A DNA stretch of 64,000 nt from Buchnera aphidicola (Panaphis juglandis) (GCF_964059065.1 NZ_OZ060378.1:304930-368929); one strand, 5' to 3'. Shown: positions 1 through 9,414, counted from the first letter of the stretch. Made by a program: numbers and translations. Notes: generated by a model from the letters alone, not told the origin.

Positions 1-48
1 AAAAATAAAAATTGTCTAAATACACATCTTATCTGAGATATTTTAATT

Positions 49-396
49 ATGAAAAATAATATCATTTACAGAATTGAAAAAAAACAAATGAAAGATAAAG
101 TTACAAAATTTAAAACAGGAGATACAATAGAAATAAAAATATGGATTATAGAATCTTCTAAAAAAAGATTACAATCATTCGAAGGTGTTGTTATTTCTAT
201 TAAAAATAAACAACTGCAATCATCATTTGTAGTAAGAAAAATATCACATGGTGAGGGTATCGAACGAATGTTTCAAACACATTCTAATAATATTGAAAAT
301 ATTATTATTAAAAAAAGAGGTATGGTAAGAAAATCAAAATTATACTATTTACGATATAAAACTGGAAAATCAGCACGTATTAAATCTCGTATATAA
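49..396 (+). CDS. rplS: 50S ribosomal protein L19
   Basis: L19 is a large-subunit protein at the interface with the 30S subunit. The product is 115 residues, the same length as in E. coli, and aligns end to end: an N-terminal helix, then [10 protein letters not shown], the family block [12 protein letters not shown] at about residues 37-48, [16 protein letters not shown], and a basic C-terminus containing [16 protein letters not shown]. It is normally last in the rpsP-rimM-trmD-rplS operon; only 48 bases lie upstream here, so trmD cannot be seen. The ribosome-binding site is weak (GAGA about 12 bases before the ATG). A hairpin follows the stop. Identification is certain. Confidence 0.98.
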   Translation: MKNNIIYRIEKKQMKDKVTKFKTGDTIEIKIWIIESSKKRLQSFEGVVISIKNKQLQSSFVVRKISHGEGIERMFQTHSNNIENIIIKKRGMVRKSKLYYLRYKTGKSARIKSRI

Positions 397-423
397 AAAT
401 ATATGAAAAATATTAATATTTTA

Positions 424-448
424 TGCAGTCATAATTGTATTGACTGCA
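424..448 (+). terminator. Hairpin after rplS, probable terminator
   Basis: Perfect 8-bp arms TGCAGTCA (424-431) and TGACTGCA (441-448) enclose a 9-base loop, 28 bases after the rplS stop. The arms are far richer in G+C than the surroundings. There is no strong T-run after it, so it may act as a 3' end stabiliser rather than a classical intrinsic terminator. Confidence 0.5.
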
Positions 449-1605
449 AAATCTAAACTAATTATATAAAATTCCTCATATTAATAATTTTACTTAAAAT
501 AATTTAATTTTTAATATATTTATAAAATTTATAATGAATATAATATTTATGAAAATATGGAAATTTAAAAATAAAATAATATTTCTAATACATAGAATAT
601 AAAAAAGTAAAAAAATTAAAATTTGAAAATAAAATACCAATCATATCAATTAAAAATAATGAAAAATATTTCATCATCTAAATTTTAAAAAATCAAATAT
701 ATTAAAAAATTAATATTAAAAATTAAATCAATACGTAAATCATTTTAGATGATGAAAAATATAAAAATAAAATCTGTTATTAATAAAAATAAATATATAA
801 CAATTATTTCATTAAATTAAATATCAGAATATAAAATGTACACATATTCACTATAACAATATTTATATCGATTCAATTTCAATATCTATCATATAGAGTA
901 TAATATCTAAATAACAATATTAATTCTTTATTTATATTTTTACTCATCATATGATACGATTCATAAAATATTAATATGATATAAAATAAAAATAATAAAA
1001 ATATAAATATTTTAATAATCAAAAATAAATTCATATTATTAATATAATGAAATTGAAATAATAATTCCGGAAATAATTTACAACTATTGAGTTTCAATAA
1101 ATAATATATAAAAGTATCATTCATGAAATAAATTAATTTTAAAAACTTGAAATATCAAAAAATAAAAAATATTATTATATTATAAAAATTTTATTTCATG
1201 ATAAATTTTAAATACAGTAATAATATAAATTAATGAATAATGATAATATTTTATAAAATAAAATATAATACTATCATTCATCGGAAATGTATAATCTTTA
1301 TACAGTAAAATATTATTCTATTGTGATTTATATAAAATAAGTAAAAATACTATTTAATTATATAAAATAAAATTATAAAAATATTTTAAAAAATTAAATT
1401 GTTAAAATAAAAGTATTTAAATCATCATAAAAATTATACATGATAAAAATATTTTATTCTCATATTATTAAAATATTTATGATAAAATATTGATTATATT
1501 CTTTATGAATATGCAGTATAAAAAATTAAAATCTTTACAAAAAATTTAAGATTATTTATCATAAAAATAACATTAATATCATTAAAATAAAAAAGATTAA
1601 ATAGT
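449..1605. other. Eroded A+T-rich intergenic region between rplS and aroQ
   Basis: About 1.15 kb with no convincing gene. Stop codons are frequent in all frames. The longest open stretch (879-1124, minus strand, 81 codons) is a low-complexity hydrophobic frame typical of A+T-rich noise. A 14-bp inverted repeat lies at 669-757. The size suggests a deleted gene; in some Buchnera I recall tldD lying between rplS and aroQ, but I find no recognisable tldD remnant. Confidence 0.6.
669..757. repeat. 14-bp perfect inverted repeat in the rplS-aroQ gap
   Basis: The arm at 669-682 (TTTCATCATCTAAA) is the exact reverse complement of 744-757, with a 61-base spacer. It stands out against otherwise featureless A+T-rich DNA but has no assigned function; chance is possible at this composition. 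Confidence 0.45.
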
Positions 1606-2061
1606 ATGTCTCAATTCAACATATTATTATTAAACGGTCCTAATTTAAATTTATTAGGAAAAAGAGAATCAAATATATATGGAAATAAGAATTTAAATGA
1701 TGTATTAGATATTTTAAAAAAAAAAGCTAATAAAATGAACGCAAAAATTACACATTTACAATCGAATGCAGAACACATACTAGTAGAAAAAATTCATCAA
1801 TCACAAGATTTCGATTATATTATCATCAATCCAGCTGCTTTTACACACACAAGTATCGCATTAAGAGATGCTTTTTTATCTATAAAAAAGCCATTTATTG
1901 AAGTACACATATCAAATATTTATGCAAGAGAAAAATTCCGTAAAAAATCTTTTTTATCAGATATTTCAAATGGAGTAATTTCTGGATTTGGAATTGAAGG
2001 ATACTATTGGGCTTTAAAAACAGCTATTAATCGACTTATTATTAATAATAAATACAATTAA
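1606..2061 (+). CDS. aroQ: 3-dehydroquinate dehydratase, type II
   Basis: Converts 3-dehydroquinate to 3-dehydroshikimate in the shikimate pathway, needed for aromatic amino acids supplied to the host. The 151 residues match the compact type II fold. Visible are [12 protein letters not shown] at 10-21 with Arg20 and the catalytic Tyr25 (IYG), SNAEH at 53-57, NPAAFTHTS at 75-83, and the catalytic His101 in EVHISN followed by Arg108. E. coli uses the unrelated type I enzyme AroD; AroQ is what Buchnera carries. AroE, the next enzyme, is encoded at 60.5-61.3 kb. It stands alone after a 1.2 kb gap. The start is the first ATG of the conserved N-terminus. Confidence 0.97.
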   Translation: MSQFNILLLNGPNLNLLGKRESNIYGNKNLNDVLDILKKKANKMNAKITHLQSNAEHILVEKIHQSQDFDYIIINPAAFTHTSIALRDAFLSIKKPFIEVHISNIYAREKFRKKSFLSDISNGVISGFGIEGYYWALKTAINRLIINNKYN

Positions 2062-2107
2062 TAATGAAAATCAATATTAATATCGATATAAATATTTAAT
2101 ATATACA

Positions 2108-2839
2108 TCATAGATATTTCATAATTTCAATCATATCCTTTGGTAATGACAAATAACAGTCTACTATAACATTTATAATTGGATGAAAAAATTTAATATG
2201 ACTTGCATGTAAAGCTTGTCTTGAAAATAATTTTAATTTATTTAAAACATTTGTATTAATTTTCAATGGAAAACAGTTTCTTAATTGATACAAAGGATCA
2301 CCTAAAATTGGTTTTTTAATATTTAACATGTGTAGTCGAATTTGATGTGTTCTTCCTGTTTCTAATTTTAAATGAACATGAGTATAATATTTAAATCTTT
2401 GTATAATTTTATAGTGTGTAACAGATATTTTTCCAGAATTATGAACAACCATACGAATGTTTTTCCTAATTTTCTTTATAATTGGTAAATTTACTGAACC
2501 ACTAGAAATCAAGTTACCAAAAACAAAAGCATCATACTCACGAATCACCATTCTATTTTTAATCAATGTAACCATACTATAATACGTAATAGTGTCTTTA
2601 GCAATTATTAATAAACCAGTAGTATTTTTATCCAATCGATGTACAATTCCAGCTCTCGGAACATGATATAAAAAAGGATATTTTATTAATAACATATCCA
2701 TTAAAGTTGTACTATTTACGTTACGACCAGAATGTATAACTATATTTTTAGGTTTATTAATAATAAATATATATTGGTCTTCATAAACAATATGTAAAAA
2801 AAAACCATTTTTAAAAAATATTTTTCTCATTTTATTCAT
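2108..2839 (-). CDS. rluD: Ribosomal large subunit pseudouridine synthase RluD, lacking the S4 domain
   Basis: RluD makes pseudouridines at 1911, 1915 and 1917 in helix 69 of 23S rRNA. The protein is 243 residues against 326 in E. coli. The catalytic block PRAGIVHRLDKNTTGL is present with catalytic Asp70, followed by ETGRTHQIRLHM and the family C-terminal end LPKDMIEIM. The roughly 80-residue N-terminal S4-like RNA-binding domain is absent, and the DNA upstream of the ATG shows no trace of it in any frame. Divergent from alaS across a 232-bp spacer. RluC is a possible alternative, but the VPRAGIVHRLDK context and the C-terminus fit RluD better. Confidence 0.88.
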   Translation of the reverse strand: MNKMRKIFFKNGFFLHIVYEDQYIFIINKPKNIVIHSGRNVNSTTLMDMLLIKYPFLYHVPRAGIVHRLDKNTTGLLIIAKDTITYYSMVTLIKNRMVIREYDAFVFGNLISSGSVNLPIIKKIRKNIRMVVHNSGKISVTHYKIIQRFKYYTHVHLKLETGRTHQIRLHMLNIKKPILGDPLYQLRNCFPLKINTNVLNKLKLFSRQALHASHIKFFHPIINVIVDCYLSLPKDMIEIMKYL

Positions 2840-3071
2840 AATAAAAATTTAATTTCCTATTTTAACTGTAATAAAAAATATATCAATTATTATTGTATAT
2901 CATTGATACAATATTTAGATTATATAACACTAATAATGTTAAAAACATACTATAATGAATATTATATTGTATAATAAAATCAAAAATAAACATTTGTTGT
3001 ATTAATTACATCATCAAAAAAAATGGGAAAATCAAATCAAAAAAAAAACTAATAAAATATATAGGAAATAC

Positions 3072-5681
3072 ATGAAATATACAACTAATAACATTCGTAA
3101 CATGTTTTTAAAATTTTTTTCGGAGAATAAACATGCAATTGTTCCAAGTAGTTCACTAATTCCTAAAAAAAAAACTAATTTATTATTCACTAATGCTGGA
3201 ATGAATCAATTTCAAGATATTTTTTTAGAAAAAAAAAAGTATACTCATTCAACAGTAACAACAATACAAAAATGTTTACGAACAGGTGGAAAACATAACG
3301 ATTTAGAACAAGTAGGATGTAGTGATTATCATAATACATTTTTTGAAATGTTAGGAAATTTTAGTTTTGGAAAATATTTCAAAAAAGAAGCTATAGTATA
3401 CGCATGGACACTATTAACCGATGTAAATTGGTTTAATATTTCAAAGAATAAATTATTTGTAACAGTATACATTGATGATATCGAAACATATAATATTTGG
3501 AGGGATATTATTAAAATATCAAAAGATAACATTATTAAAATTGGAGATAAAAAAAAAAAATACGAATCTGATAACTTTTGGCAAATGGGAGATATAGGTC
3601 CATGCGGACCTTGTACAGAAATATTTTTTAAAAATGTAGAAAAAAAAATTAATATTCATGATCTTTCAAATAAAAAGATATGTTTAGAAATTTGGAATAT
3701 TGTATTTATACAATTTAATCGTATTAATGAAAATACCATTATACCATTAAGCTCAGTTTTTGTAGATACAGGAATGGGTTTAGAAAGAATTGCATCTGTT
3801 TTACAAAATGTTAAATCTAATTATGAAACAGATGTATTTAAAAAAATAATACAAAACATATGTAAAACAAATAACATTAAGAATAAAAAACATAAATCAT
3901 TAAATGTAATTGCCGACCATATTCGAGCAGCAATTTTTATTATTCATGATAATGTATTACCATCAAATGAAAATCGTGGATATATTTTACGTAGAATCAT
4001 TAGAAGAGCATTACGACATGGAATCAAATTAGGTATTAAAAATATATTTTTTTATAAATTAGTTACAAATGTTATCAGCATTATAGATATAAAAGATATT
4101 GATTTAAAAAATAAAACAAATTATATTGAAAATATTATTAAACAAGAAGAACTACAATTCATCAAAACATTAAATTATGGATTAAAACTACTAAAAAAAA
4201 AAATAAAGCAGTCACATAAATATCCAATAGATGAAAATACTATTTTTTATTTGTATGATACATTAGGTTTCCCAATTGATTTAACTAAAGAAATTTTTAA
4301 TGAAAATAATATCATATTTGATGAAAATAAACTCAATCGTATCATTTTGAATAATAAAAAAAACAATAAAAAATTATCCAATCATATAAATATAAATATT
4401 TTTAATAAAAATTCTGAATCAGAATTTAAAGGGTACACAAAAAATAAAACGATTTCAATTATAAAAAACATTTTTATCAATAACCAACCAAAAAAAAAAA
4501 TTATTGAAAATGAAACAGGAATCATCATTCTCGATAAAACACCATTTTTTGGTGAATCAGGAGGACAAAAAGGTGATAGTGGAATTATTTATCATAACGA
4601 ATCCATTTTTGATGTTATCGATACACAAATATTTTTTAATACCATTCTTCATATCGGGAAAATTCGTGTAGGAGAAATTAAAGTAAACCATATTGTAAAA
4701 ACAAATATTGATTTAAAAAAAAGAATAAATATTCAAAATAATCATTCTGGAACACATTTATTAAATTATACATTAAAAAAATTATTAAAATCCAGTATTC
4801 AGCAAAAAGGATCATATATTAATGAGAAATATTTTAGATTCGATTTCTCATACTACCAAGATATTAATACCGAACAAATAAAAAAAATTGAAAACACAAT
4901 TAACAAGTATATACAAGATAATATCGAAATTAATACCAACTATTTAACATTACAAGAAGCAAAATTAAAAAACTTTGTTTGTTTAAATAATAAACAATAT
5001 CCTAATATAGTCCGTTCTGTTTCTATAGGGAATTTTTCTAACGAACTTTGCAAAGGAACACATTCCATTAGAACTGGAAATCTTGGAATATTTAAAATTA
5101 TTAAAAACAAAAATATTGCGTTTGGTATAAGAAGGATTGAAGCCGTTACTGGTATGCAAGCAATAAAAAAAATACAAAAAAATATTCAGTATATAAAAGA
5201 AATTAAATTATTACTTAAAACTAACATTATTGATATTGTCCCAAAAATAAAAAAACTAATCAATACATGCGATTATTTAAAAAAAAAAAATACCATCTTA
5301 ATTAAAGAAAATATTAAATATTATAAAAATAAAATTATAAAAAATGCAGTAAAAATTAAAAATACTAATTTCATTTTTAATGAAATTAAAAAAAATAAAA
5401 GTAAAACACTAAAAATACTAATTGATAACATAAAACAAAAAATTCAATCCGGTATTGTAATACTATTTTATCAAAATAAAAAAAAAAATATTTTTATTGC
5501 AAGCGTTACAAAAGATTTAATAAAAAAAATTACAGCAAAAGATATCATCAATGTTATTAAAAAAAAAACATCAGGATCAGGAGGTGGAACAAATAACATT
5601 GCAGAATGCATTGGAAATAACAACATAGAAATATCAAAAATAATTCAACATATGAAATTATGGATTGCATCAAAAATATAG
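3072..5681 (+). CDS. alaS: Alanyl-tRNA synthetase
   Basis: Charges tRNA-Ala and hydrolyses mischarged Ser/Gly-tRNA-Ala. At 869 residues it is close to E. coli (876) and holds all domains. The class II catalytic core has TNAGMNQFQDIF and GGKHNDLEQVG near the start and the NTFFEMLGNFSFG block. The editing domain has HSGTH at about 558 and the zinc-binding CKGTH with Cys660. The C-terminal C-Ala domain ends in a glycine-rich SGSGGGTNN segment. The start has an upstream AGGAAA. csrA follows by 57 bases, the same alaS-csrA-tRNA-Ser-tRNA-Arg order as in E. coli. Confidence 0.98.
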   Translation: MKYTTNNIRNMFLKFFSENKHAIVPSSSLIPKKKTNLLFTNAGMNQFQDIFLEKKKYTHSTVTTIQKCLRTGGKHNDLEQVGCSDYHNTFFEMLGNFSFGKYFKKEAIVYAWTLLTDVNWFNISKNKLFVTVYIDDIETYNIWRDIIKISKDNIIKIGDKKKKYESDNFWQMGDIGPCGPCTEIFFKNVEKKINIHDLSNKKICLEIWNIVFIQFNRINENTIIPLSSVFVDTGMGLERIASVLQNVKSNYETDVFKKIIQNICKTNNIKNKKHKSLNVIADHIRAAIFIIHDNVLPSNENRGYILRRIIRRALRHGIKLGIKNIFFYKLVTNVISIIDIKDIDLKNKTNYIENIIKQEELQFIKTLNYGLKLLKKKIKQSHKYPIDENTIFYLYDTLGFPIDLTKEIFNENNIIFDENKLNRIILNNKKNNKKLSNHININIFNKNSESEFKGYTKNKTISIIKNIFINNQPKKKIIENETGIIILDKTPFFGESGGQKGDSGIIYHNESIFDVIDTQIFFNTILHIGKIRVGEIKVNHIVKTNIDLKKRINIQNNHSGTHLLNYTLKKLLKSSIQQKGSYINEKYFRFDFSYYQDINTEQIKKIENTINKYIQDNIEINTNYLTLQEAKLKNFVCLNNKQYPNIVRSVSIGNFSNELCKGTHSIRTGNLGIFKIIKNKNIAFGIRRIEAVTGMQAIKKIQKNIQYIKEIKLLLKTNIIDIVPKIKKLINTCDYLKKKNTILIKENIKYYKNKIIKNAVKIKNTNFIFNEIKKNKSKTLKILIDNIKQKIQSGIVILFYQNKKKNIFIASVTKDLIKKITAKDIINVIKKKTSGSGGGTNNIAECIGNNNIEISKIIQHMKLWIASKI

Positions 5682-5738
5682 TGTACATTATCAAATGTAA
5701 TATATTTCCATGTTCAGGAAATCTTAGGAATCAACATT

Positions 5739-5945
5739 ATGCTTATTTTAACTCGTAGGGTTGGAGAAACACTCATTATTGGTGATGAAATTACTATTAC
5801 AATATTAGGAGTTAAAGGTAATCAAGTTAGAATCGGAATTAATGCTCCAAAAACTATTTCAATACACAGAGAAGAAATATATCAAAAAATAAAACTAAAA
5901 ACTAGTAAAAATTTTCATTTCAAAATACTAAAATATACTAGTTAA
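5739..5945 (+). CDS. csrA: Carbon storage regulator CsrA
   Basis: A small dimeric RNA-binding protein that binds GGA motifs in mRNA leaders to control translation and stability. Residues 1-45 match the family closely ([16 protein letters not shown], then [19 protein letters not shown]), including Arg6-Arg7 near the N-terminus and Arg44 of the RNA-binding edges. At 68 residues it carries about seven more C-terminal residues than the E. coli protein (61); the tail is lysine-rich. The start is preceded by TAGGAA. It keeps the ancestral place between alaS and tRNA-Ser. No CsrB/C-like RNA was found in this window. Confidence 0.96.
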   Translation: MLILTRRVGETLIIGDEITITILGVKGNQVRIGINAPKTISIHREEIYQKIKLKTSKNFHFKILKYTS

Positions 5946-6054
5946 AAAAGTAATATAATATTAAAAATATTATTTAAACCAAAAATTATCATTATCATTT
6001 TATATAAAAAATTATATTTCTAAAAGATATATATTTTATTTATTAAAAATACAT

Positions 6055-6085
6055 TTGACTTAAATTAATAAAGAAGTAATATAAA
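6055..6085 (+). promoter_or_regulatory. Possible sigma-70 promoter for tRNA-Ser/tRNA-Arg
   Basis: TTGACT at 6055-6060 is followed 16 bases later by TAATAT (6077-6082), or 19 bases later by TATAAA (6080-6085), about 25 bases before the tRNA-Ser gene. The -35 matches consensus at 5 of 6 positions. The -10 choice is ambiguous in such A+T-rich DNA. Confidence 0.5.
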
Positions 6086-6109
6086 ATATGTAGCATAAAA
6101 GTAATATTT

Positions 6110-6197
6110 AGTGAGATGGCCGAGCGGCTTAAGGCGTTCCCCTGCTAAGGGAATATATAGCATTTCTGTATCGAGGGTTCGAATCCCTCTCTCACTG
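6110..6197 (+). tRNA. tRNA-Ser (GCT anticodon)
   Basis: An 88-base class II tRNA. The acceptor arms AGTGAGA (6110-6116) and TCTCACT (6190-6196) pair fully and the discriminator is G6197. The anticodon loop CTGCTAA has GCT at 6144-6146, reading AGC/AGU. A long variable arm and a TTCGAAT T-loop are present. The 3' CCA is not encoded (AAA follows). It corresponds to E. coli serV, next to argV as in that genome. Confidence 0.96.
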
Positions 6198-6218
6198 AAA
6201 ATATTAAATAAAATTTTT

Positions 6219-6292
6219 GCATCCGTAGCTCAGTTGGATAGAGCACTCAGCTACGAACTGAGAGGTCGAAGGTTCAAATCCTTTCGGATGCA
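6219..6292 (+). tRNA. tRNA-Arg (ACG anticodon)
   Basis: 74 bases. Acceptor GCATCCG pairs with CGGATGC and the discriminator is A6292. The anticodon loop CTACGAA has ACG at 6253-6255; A34 is expected to be converted to inosine by TadA so that CGU, CGC and CGA are read. CCA is not encoded (TAA follows). It lies 21 bases after tRNA-Ser and is probably cotranscribed with it; this is the argV position of E. coli. Confidence 0.97.
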
Positions 6293-6464
6293 TAAAATTA
6301 TTCATCATAATCAAACCAATTATATAGTCGTAAATATTAATAACCTTTATGATAAAAAATAAAACATATCATAATTTCATGAAAAATATGGTATGTAAGT
6401 TTTTATAATGATAATATAAATATCAATTTAAATAAAATTATTAATAAAAAATAAAAACTTTAAA

Positions 6465-7124
6465 TCATTTAATAATTTTAATTCCATTCATTGTACCAAT
6501 CATAACCATATCAGCGGTTCTAATAGAGAATAATCCAACAGAAACCACTCCTGGTAAAGAATTAATAATATTTTCAATCCTCTGAGGAAATTCTAAATTT
6601 AAACCATAAATATCAATTATTATATTTCCATGATCAGTAACAAAACCTTCTCGATAAATTGGATTACCACCAATTTTTCTTATTTCTTCACATATATATG
6701 AATAAGAAATAGGTATTACTTCTATTGGAACAGGACAAAAAGAACCTAATTTTTTTACTAATTTAGATTCATCAACAATACAAATAAAAGTTTTTGCTTT
6801 AAAAGATATAATTTTTTCGTTTGTTAAAGCACCTCCTTTACCTTTAATCATTTGCATATCACTATTAACTTCATCAGCGCTATCTATGTAAATAATGGGT
6901 TCATTAATAGTATTTAAATCAATTACTGTAACATTATATTTTTTTAACAAAATTGTCGTATTGTATGAACTAGAAATTGCACCAATAATATTTTTTTTAT
7001 ACTTATTAATAGATTTAATAAAATATGAAATGGTTGTTCCAGATCCAACACCAATAATTGAATTAGGAGGAATATAATTTAAAACAGATACAGACACATT
7101 TTTTTTTAAAATATTGAAATTCAT
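6465..7124 (-). CDS. rpiA: Ribose-5-phosphate isomerase A
   Basis: Interconverts ribose 5-phosphate and ribulose 5-phosphate in the pentose phosphate pathway, feeding nucleotide and aromatic synthesis. The 219 residues match E. coli RpiA in length. Visible are the phosphate-binding GVGSGTT at 26-32, ISSSYNT, the active-site DSADEVN (two acidic residues) at about 81-87, and KGKGGALTNEK with the catalytic lysine and glutamate. The ATG at 7124 opens the conserved N-terminus. It is on the opposite strand from csrA and the tRNA pair and is followed by no same-strand gene. Confidence 0.97.
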   Translation of the reverse strand: MNFNILKKNVSVSVLNYIPPNSIIGVGSGTTISYFIKSINKYKKNIIGAISSSYNTTILLKKYNVTVIDLNTINEPIIYIDSADEVNSDMQMIKGKGGALTNEKIISFKAKTFICIVDESKLVKKLGSFCPVPIEVIPISYSYICEEIRKIGGNPIYREGFVTDHGNIIIDIYGLNLEFPQRIENIINSLPGVVSVGLFSIRTADMVMIGTMNGIKIIK

Positions 7125-7219
7125 AAAAAATACTATTATAAAACTATAAAATTGTAAAATTAAAAATATAAATGTATAAAATTAAATAAAATAAAATATT
7201 TAATATAAATAATTAAAAA

Positions 7220-7290
7220 CTGGGGTACCTGGATTCGAACCAGGGATGTCGGTATCAAAAACCGATGCCTTGCCACTTGGCTATACCCCA
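7220..7290 (-). tRNA. tRNA-Gln (TTG anticodon)
   Basis: Minus strand. Acceptor TGGGGTA pairs with TACCCCA and the discriminator is G (7220). The anticodon loop TTTTGAT contains TTG, reading CAA and, by wobble, CAG. Its U34 is a substrate for the TusA-E/MnmA 2-thiolation relay, two members of which are encoded in this window. CCA is not encoded. Third gene of the Met-Leu-Gln tRNA operon. Confidence 0.96.
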
Positions 7291-7314
7291 AAAATATATT
7301 CACACATTATAATG

Positions 7315-7397
7315 TACGGGAGACGAGATTTGAACTCGCAAACCTAAAAAGTGCCAGATCCTAAATCTGGTGCGTCTACCGATTTCGCCACTCCCGT
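7315..7397 (-). tRNA. tRNA-Leu (TAG anticodon)
   Basis: Minus-strand class II tRNA of about 83 bases. Acceptor ACGGGAG pairs with CTCCCGT and the discriminator is A. The anticodon TAG sits in the stem-loop ACCAGATTTAGGATCTGG. A long variable arm and a TTCAAAT T-loop are present. It corresponds to E. coli leuW and lies between Met and Gln as there. CCA is not encoded (CAT follows the discriminator). Confidence 0.95.
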
Positions 7398-7406
7398 AAA
7401 ATACTT

Positions 7407-7480
7407 TAGCTACGAAGGGAATCGAACCCATGACCCCAGCGTTATGAATGCTGTGCTCTAACCAACTGAGCTACGTAGCC
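7407..7480 (-). tRNA. tRNA-Met, elongator (CAT anticodon)
   Basis: Minus strand, 74 bases. GGCTACG pairs with CGTAGCT (one G-U at the end) and the discriminator is A. The anticodon loop of CAGCATTCATAACGCTG carries CAT. The GGCTACGTAGCTCAGTTGG 5' half matches E. coli metT, the elongator, and the G1-U72 pair is unlike the unpaired C1-A72 of initiators (see 32170-32243). It is first in the operon, ten bases from the -10 box. Confidence 0.96.
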
Positions 7481-7489
7481 TTAAATTGA

Positions 7490-7517
7490 ATTATGCTGGT
7501 TAACAGTATTTTGTCAA
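7490..7517 (-). promoter_or_regulatory. Near-consensus sigma-70 promoter of the Met-Leu-Gln tRNA operon
   Basis: On the minus strand a perfect -35 TTGACA (7512-7517) is separated by 16 bases from CATAAT (7490-7495, 5 of 6 matches). The tRNA-Met 5' end lies ten bases downstream, so transcription would start almost at the mature end. This is the clearest promoter in the window. Confidence 0.8.
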
Positions 7518-7616
7518 CAACTTTTTAAAATCAAAAATTTATAATACAAACATTTATCACTAAAAAAAGATAAAAAAATAAATAAAATATTAACTTAATT
7601 CTAATCTAAGGATAGT

Positions 7617-9263
7617 ATGAATAATCATAAAAAAAAAAGAGATATTAGTTTTATACATAAAATAATTAATAAAGATTTAAAAAAAAAATATGAAAAAAAT
7701 ATACATACTAGATTCCCTCCAGATCCAAATGGATATTTACATCTTGGTCATGCAAAATCACTATATATTAATTTTGAAATTGCCAAACATTACCAGGGTA
7801 AGTGTAATTTACGATTTGATGACACCAACCCAAATAAAAAAAATTCTAAATATATTAAAAGTATTAAACAGGATATATTATGGTTAGGTTATAAATGGAA
7901 TAAACATGTTAAATATGCATCAATGTATTTTAAAAAAATATATAAATATGCCGTAGAACTCATTAAAAAAAACCTAGCATATGTGGATAAATTAAAAAAA
8001 ACAGATATTCGTACATTTCGAGGCACATTAAATAAACCAGGAATAAATAGCCCGTATCGTAATCAAACAATTGAAGAAAATATGACATTATTTGAAAATA
8101 TGAAATATGGAAATATTCAAGAAGGAATGGCTTGCCTTAGAGCAAAAATTGATATGAAATCTCCAATTATTATTATGAGGGATCCAGTTTTATATAGAAT
8201 AAAATTTAATGAACATCATAAAACAAATCACCAATGGTGCATTTATCCAACATACGATTTTGCACATTGCATCTCAGATGCTATTGAAGGTATTACTCAC
8301 TCCTTATGCACACTAGAATTTCAAGATAATCGTGTATTATATAAATGGATACTCGATAATTTAAATATTTTAAAACAACCTCAACAATACGAGTATTCAA
8401 GATTGAATATTGAACACATGATACTATCAAAAAGAAAATTAGGATTATTAATTAAAAAAAAAATTATAAATAATTGGGATGATCCGAGAATGCCAACTAT
8501 TTCTGGATTAAGGAGAAGAGGATATACAGCAAACTCTATACTTAATTTTTGTAAAAATCTAGGAATTACAAAACAAGATAATTTAATTGAAATGTCTTCT
8601 TTAGAGTCTTGTATTCGTAAAGAACTAGATTCTACATCTTACAGAACAATGGGAATATTAGATCCTATTACTATTAGTATTACTAATATTAACGAAGAAT
8701 ATGAAGAAAGTATTCAGATACTTAACCACCCTAAAAATCATAGTATGGGATTTAGAAAAATAATATTTAATAATATGATATATATTGACCGATCAGATTT
8801 TCAAGAAAACCCTAAAAAAAACTATTATCGATTAAAAATAGGTGGAACCGTAAAATTAAAATATTCTTATACTATTACCGCAAATTCTATTGAAAAAGAT
8901 TGTGATAATAACATTACTAAAATATTTTGCACATGTAATTTTCAAAAAAATCATAACAAAGACCATGGTATTATTCACTGGATTTCTAAAAAACAAGCTA
9001 AAAAATGTGAATTAAGAATATACAGTTATATATTTAATGATAAAAACCCTAACATAAAAAAAAATTTTTTATCCAATATCAATAATGAATCAAAAATTAT
9101 ATATAATGGTTTCATTAACAAAGAGATTCAAAAATCCTCTCCTGTTAACACTTATCAATTAGAACGTATTGGTTATTTTAAGATAGACAATCAAATATCA
9201 ACTAATAAAAATATTATTCTTCATCAAATAGTATCATTAAAAGAAAATAAAAAAAATAAATAA
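7617..9263 (+). CDS. glnS: Glutaminyl-tRNA synthetase
   Basis: Class I synthetase charging tRNA-Gln. The product is 548 residues, close to 554 in E. coli. The ATP site shows PPDPNGYLHLGHAKS at about 34-48 (HLGH is the HIGH motif) and LSKRKL at about 270 is the KMSKS loop. RFDDTNP and the C-terminal anticodon-binding beta-barrels are present. AAGGAT ends one base before the ATG region, giving a clear ribosome-binding site. It is divergent from the operon that contains its tRNA-Gln substrate. The presence of GlnS means Gln-tRNA does not depend on an amidotransferase. Confidence 0.98.
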   Translation: MNNHKKKRDISFIHKIINKDLKKKYEKNIHTRFPPDPNGYLHLGHAKSLYINFEIAKHYQGKCNLRFDDTNPNKKNSKYIKSIKQDILWLGYKWNKHVKYASMYFKKIYKYAVELIKKNLAYVDKLKKTDIRTFRGTLNKPGINSPYRNQTIEENMTLFENMKYGNIQEGMACLRAKIDMKSPIIIMRDPVLYRIKFNEHHKTNHQWCIYPTYDFAHCISDAIEGITHSLCTLEFQDNRVLYKWILDNLNILKQPQQYEYSRLNIEHMILSKRKLGLLIKKKIINNWDDPRMPTISGLRRRGYTANSILNFCKNLGITKQDNLIEMSSLESCIRKELDSTSYRTMGILDPITISITNINEEYEESIQILNHPKNHSMGFRKIIFNNMIYIDRSDFQENPKKNYYRLKIGGTVKLKYSYTITANSIEKDCDNNITKIFCTCNFQKNHNKDHGIIHWISKKQAKKCELRIYSYIFNDKNPNIKKNFLSNINNESKIIYNGFINKEIQKSSPVNTYQLERIGYFKIDNQISTNKNIILHQIVSLKENKKNK

Positions 9264-9414
9264 AATAATTTTAAAAATATAAATTTCTTTAAATATAATA
9301 CAAATATTATATAAATAAAAAATAAAAATTCTACTATATAATTTATAATTTATAAAATATTTATTATAATCACAATCATTTTAACAACTAAAATATTATT
9401 AATGAGAAAAAAGT

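Noticed and set aside
879-1124. 81-codon hydrophobic frame on the minus strand between rplS and aroQ
   Set aside because: Low-complexity I/L/F/Y composition, no ribosome-binding site and no recognisable family; such frames arise easily in A+T-rich DNA.
6111-6362. 83-codon frame across the tRNA-Ser/tRNA-Arg genes
   Set aside because: It translates tRNA sequence; both tRNAs are unambiguous.
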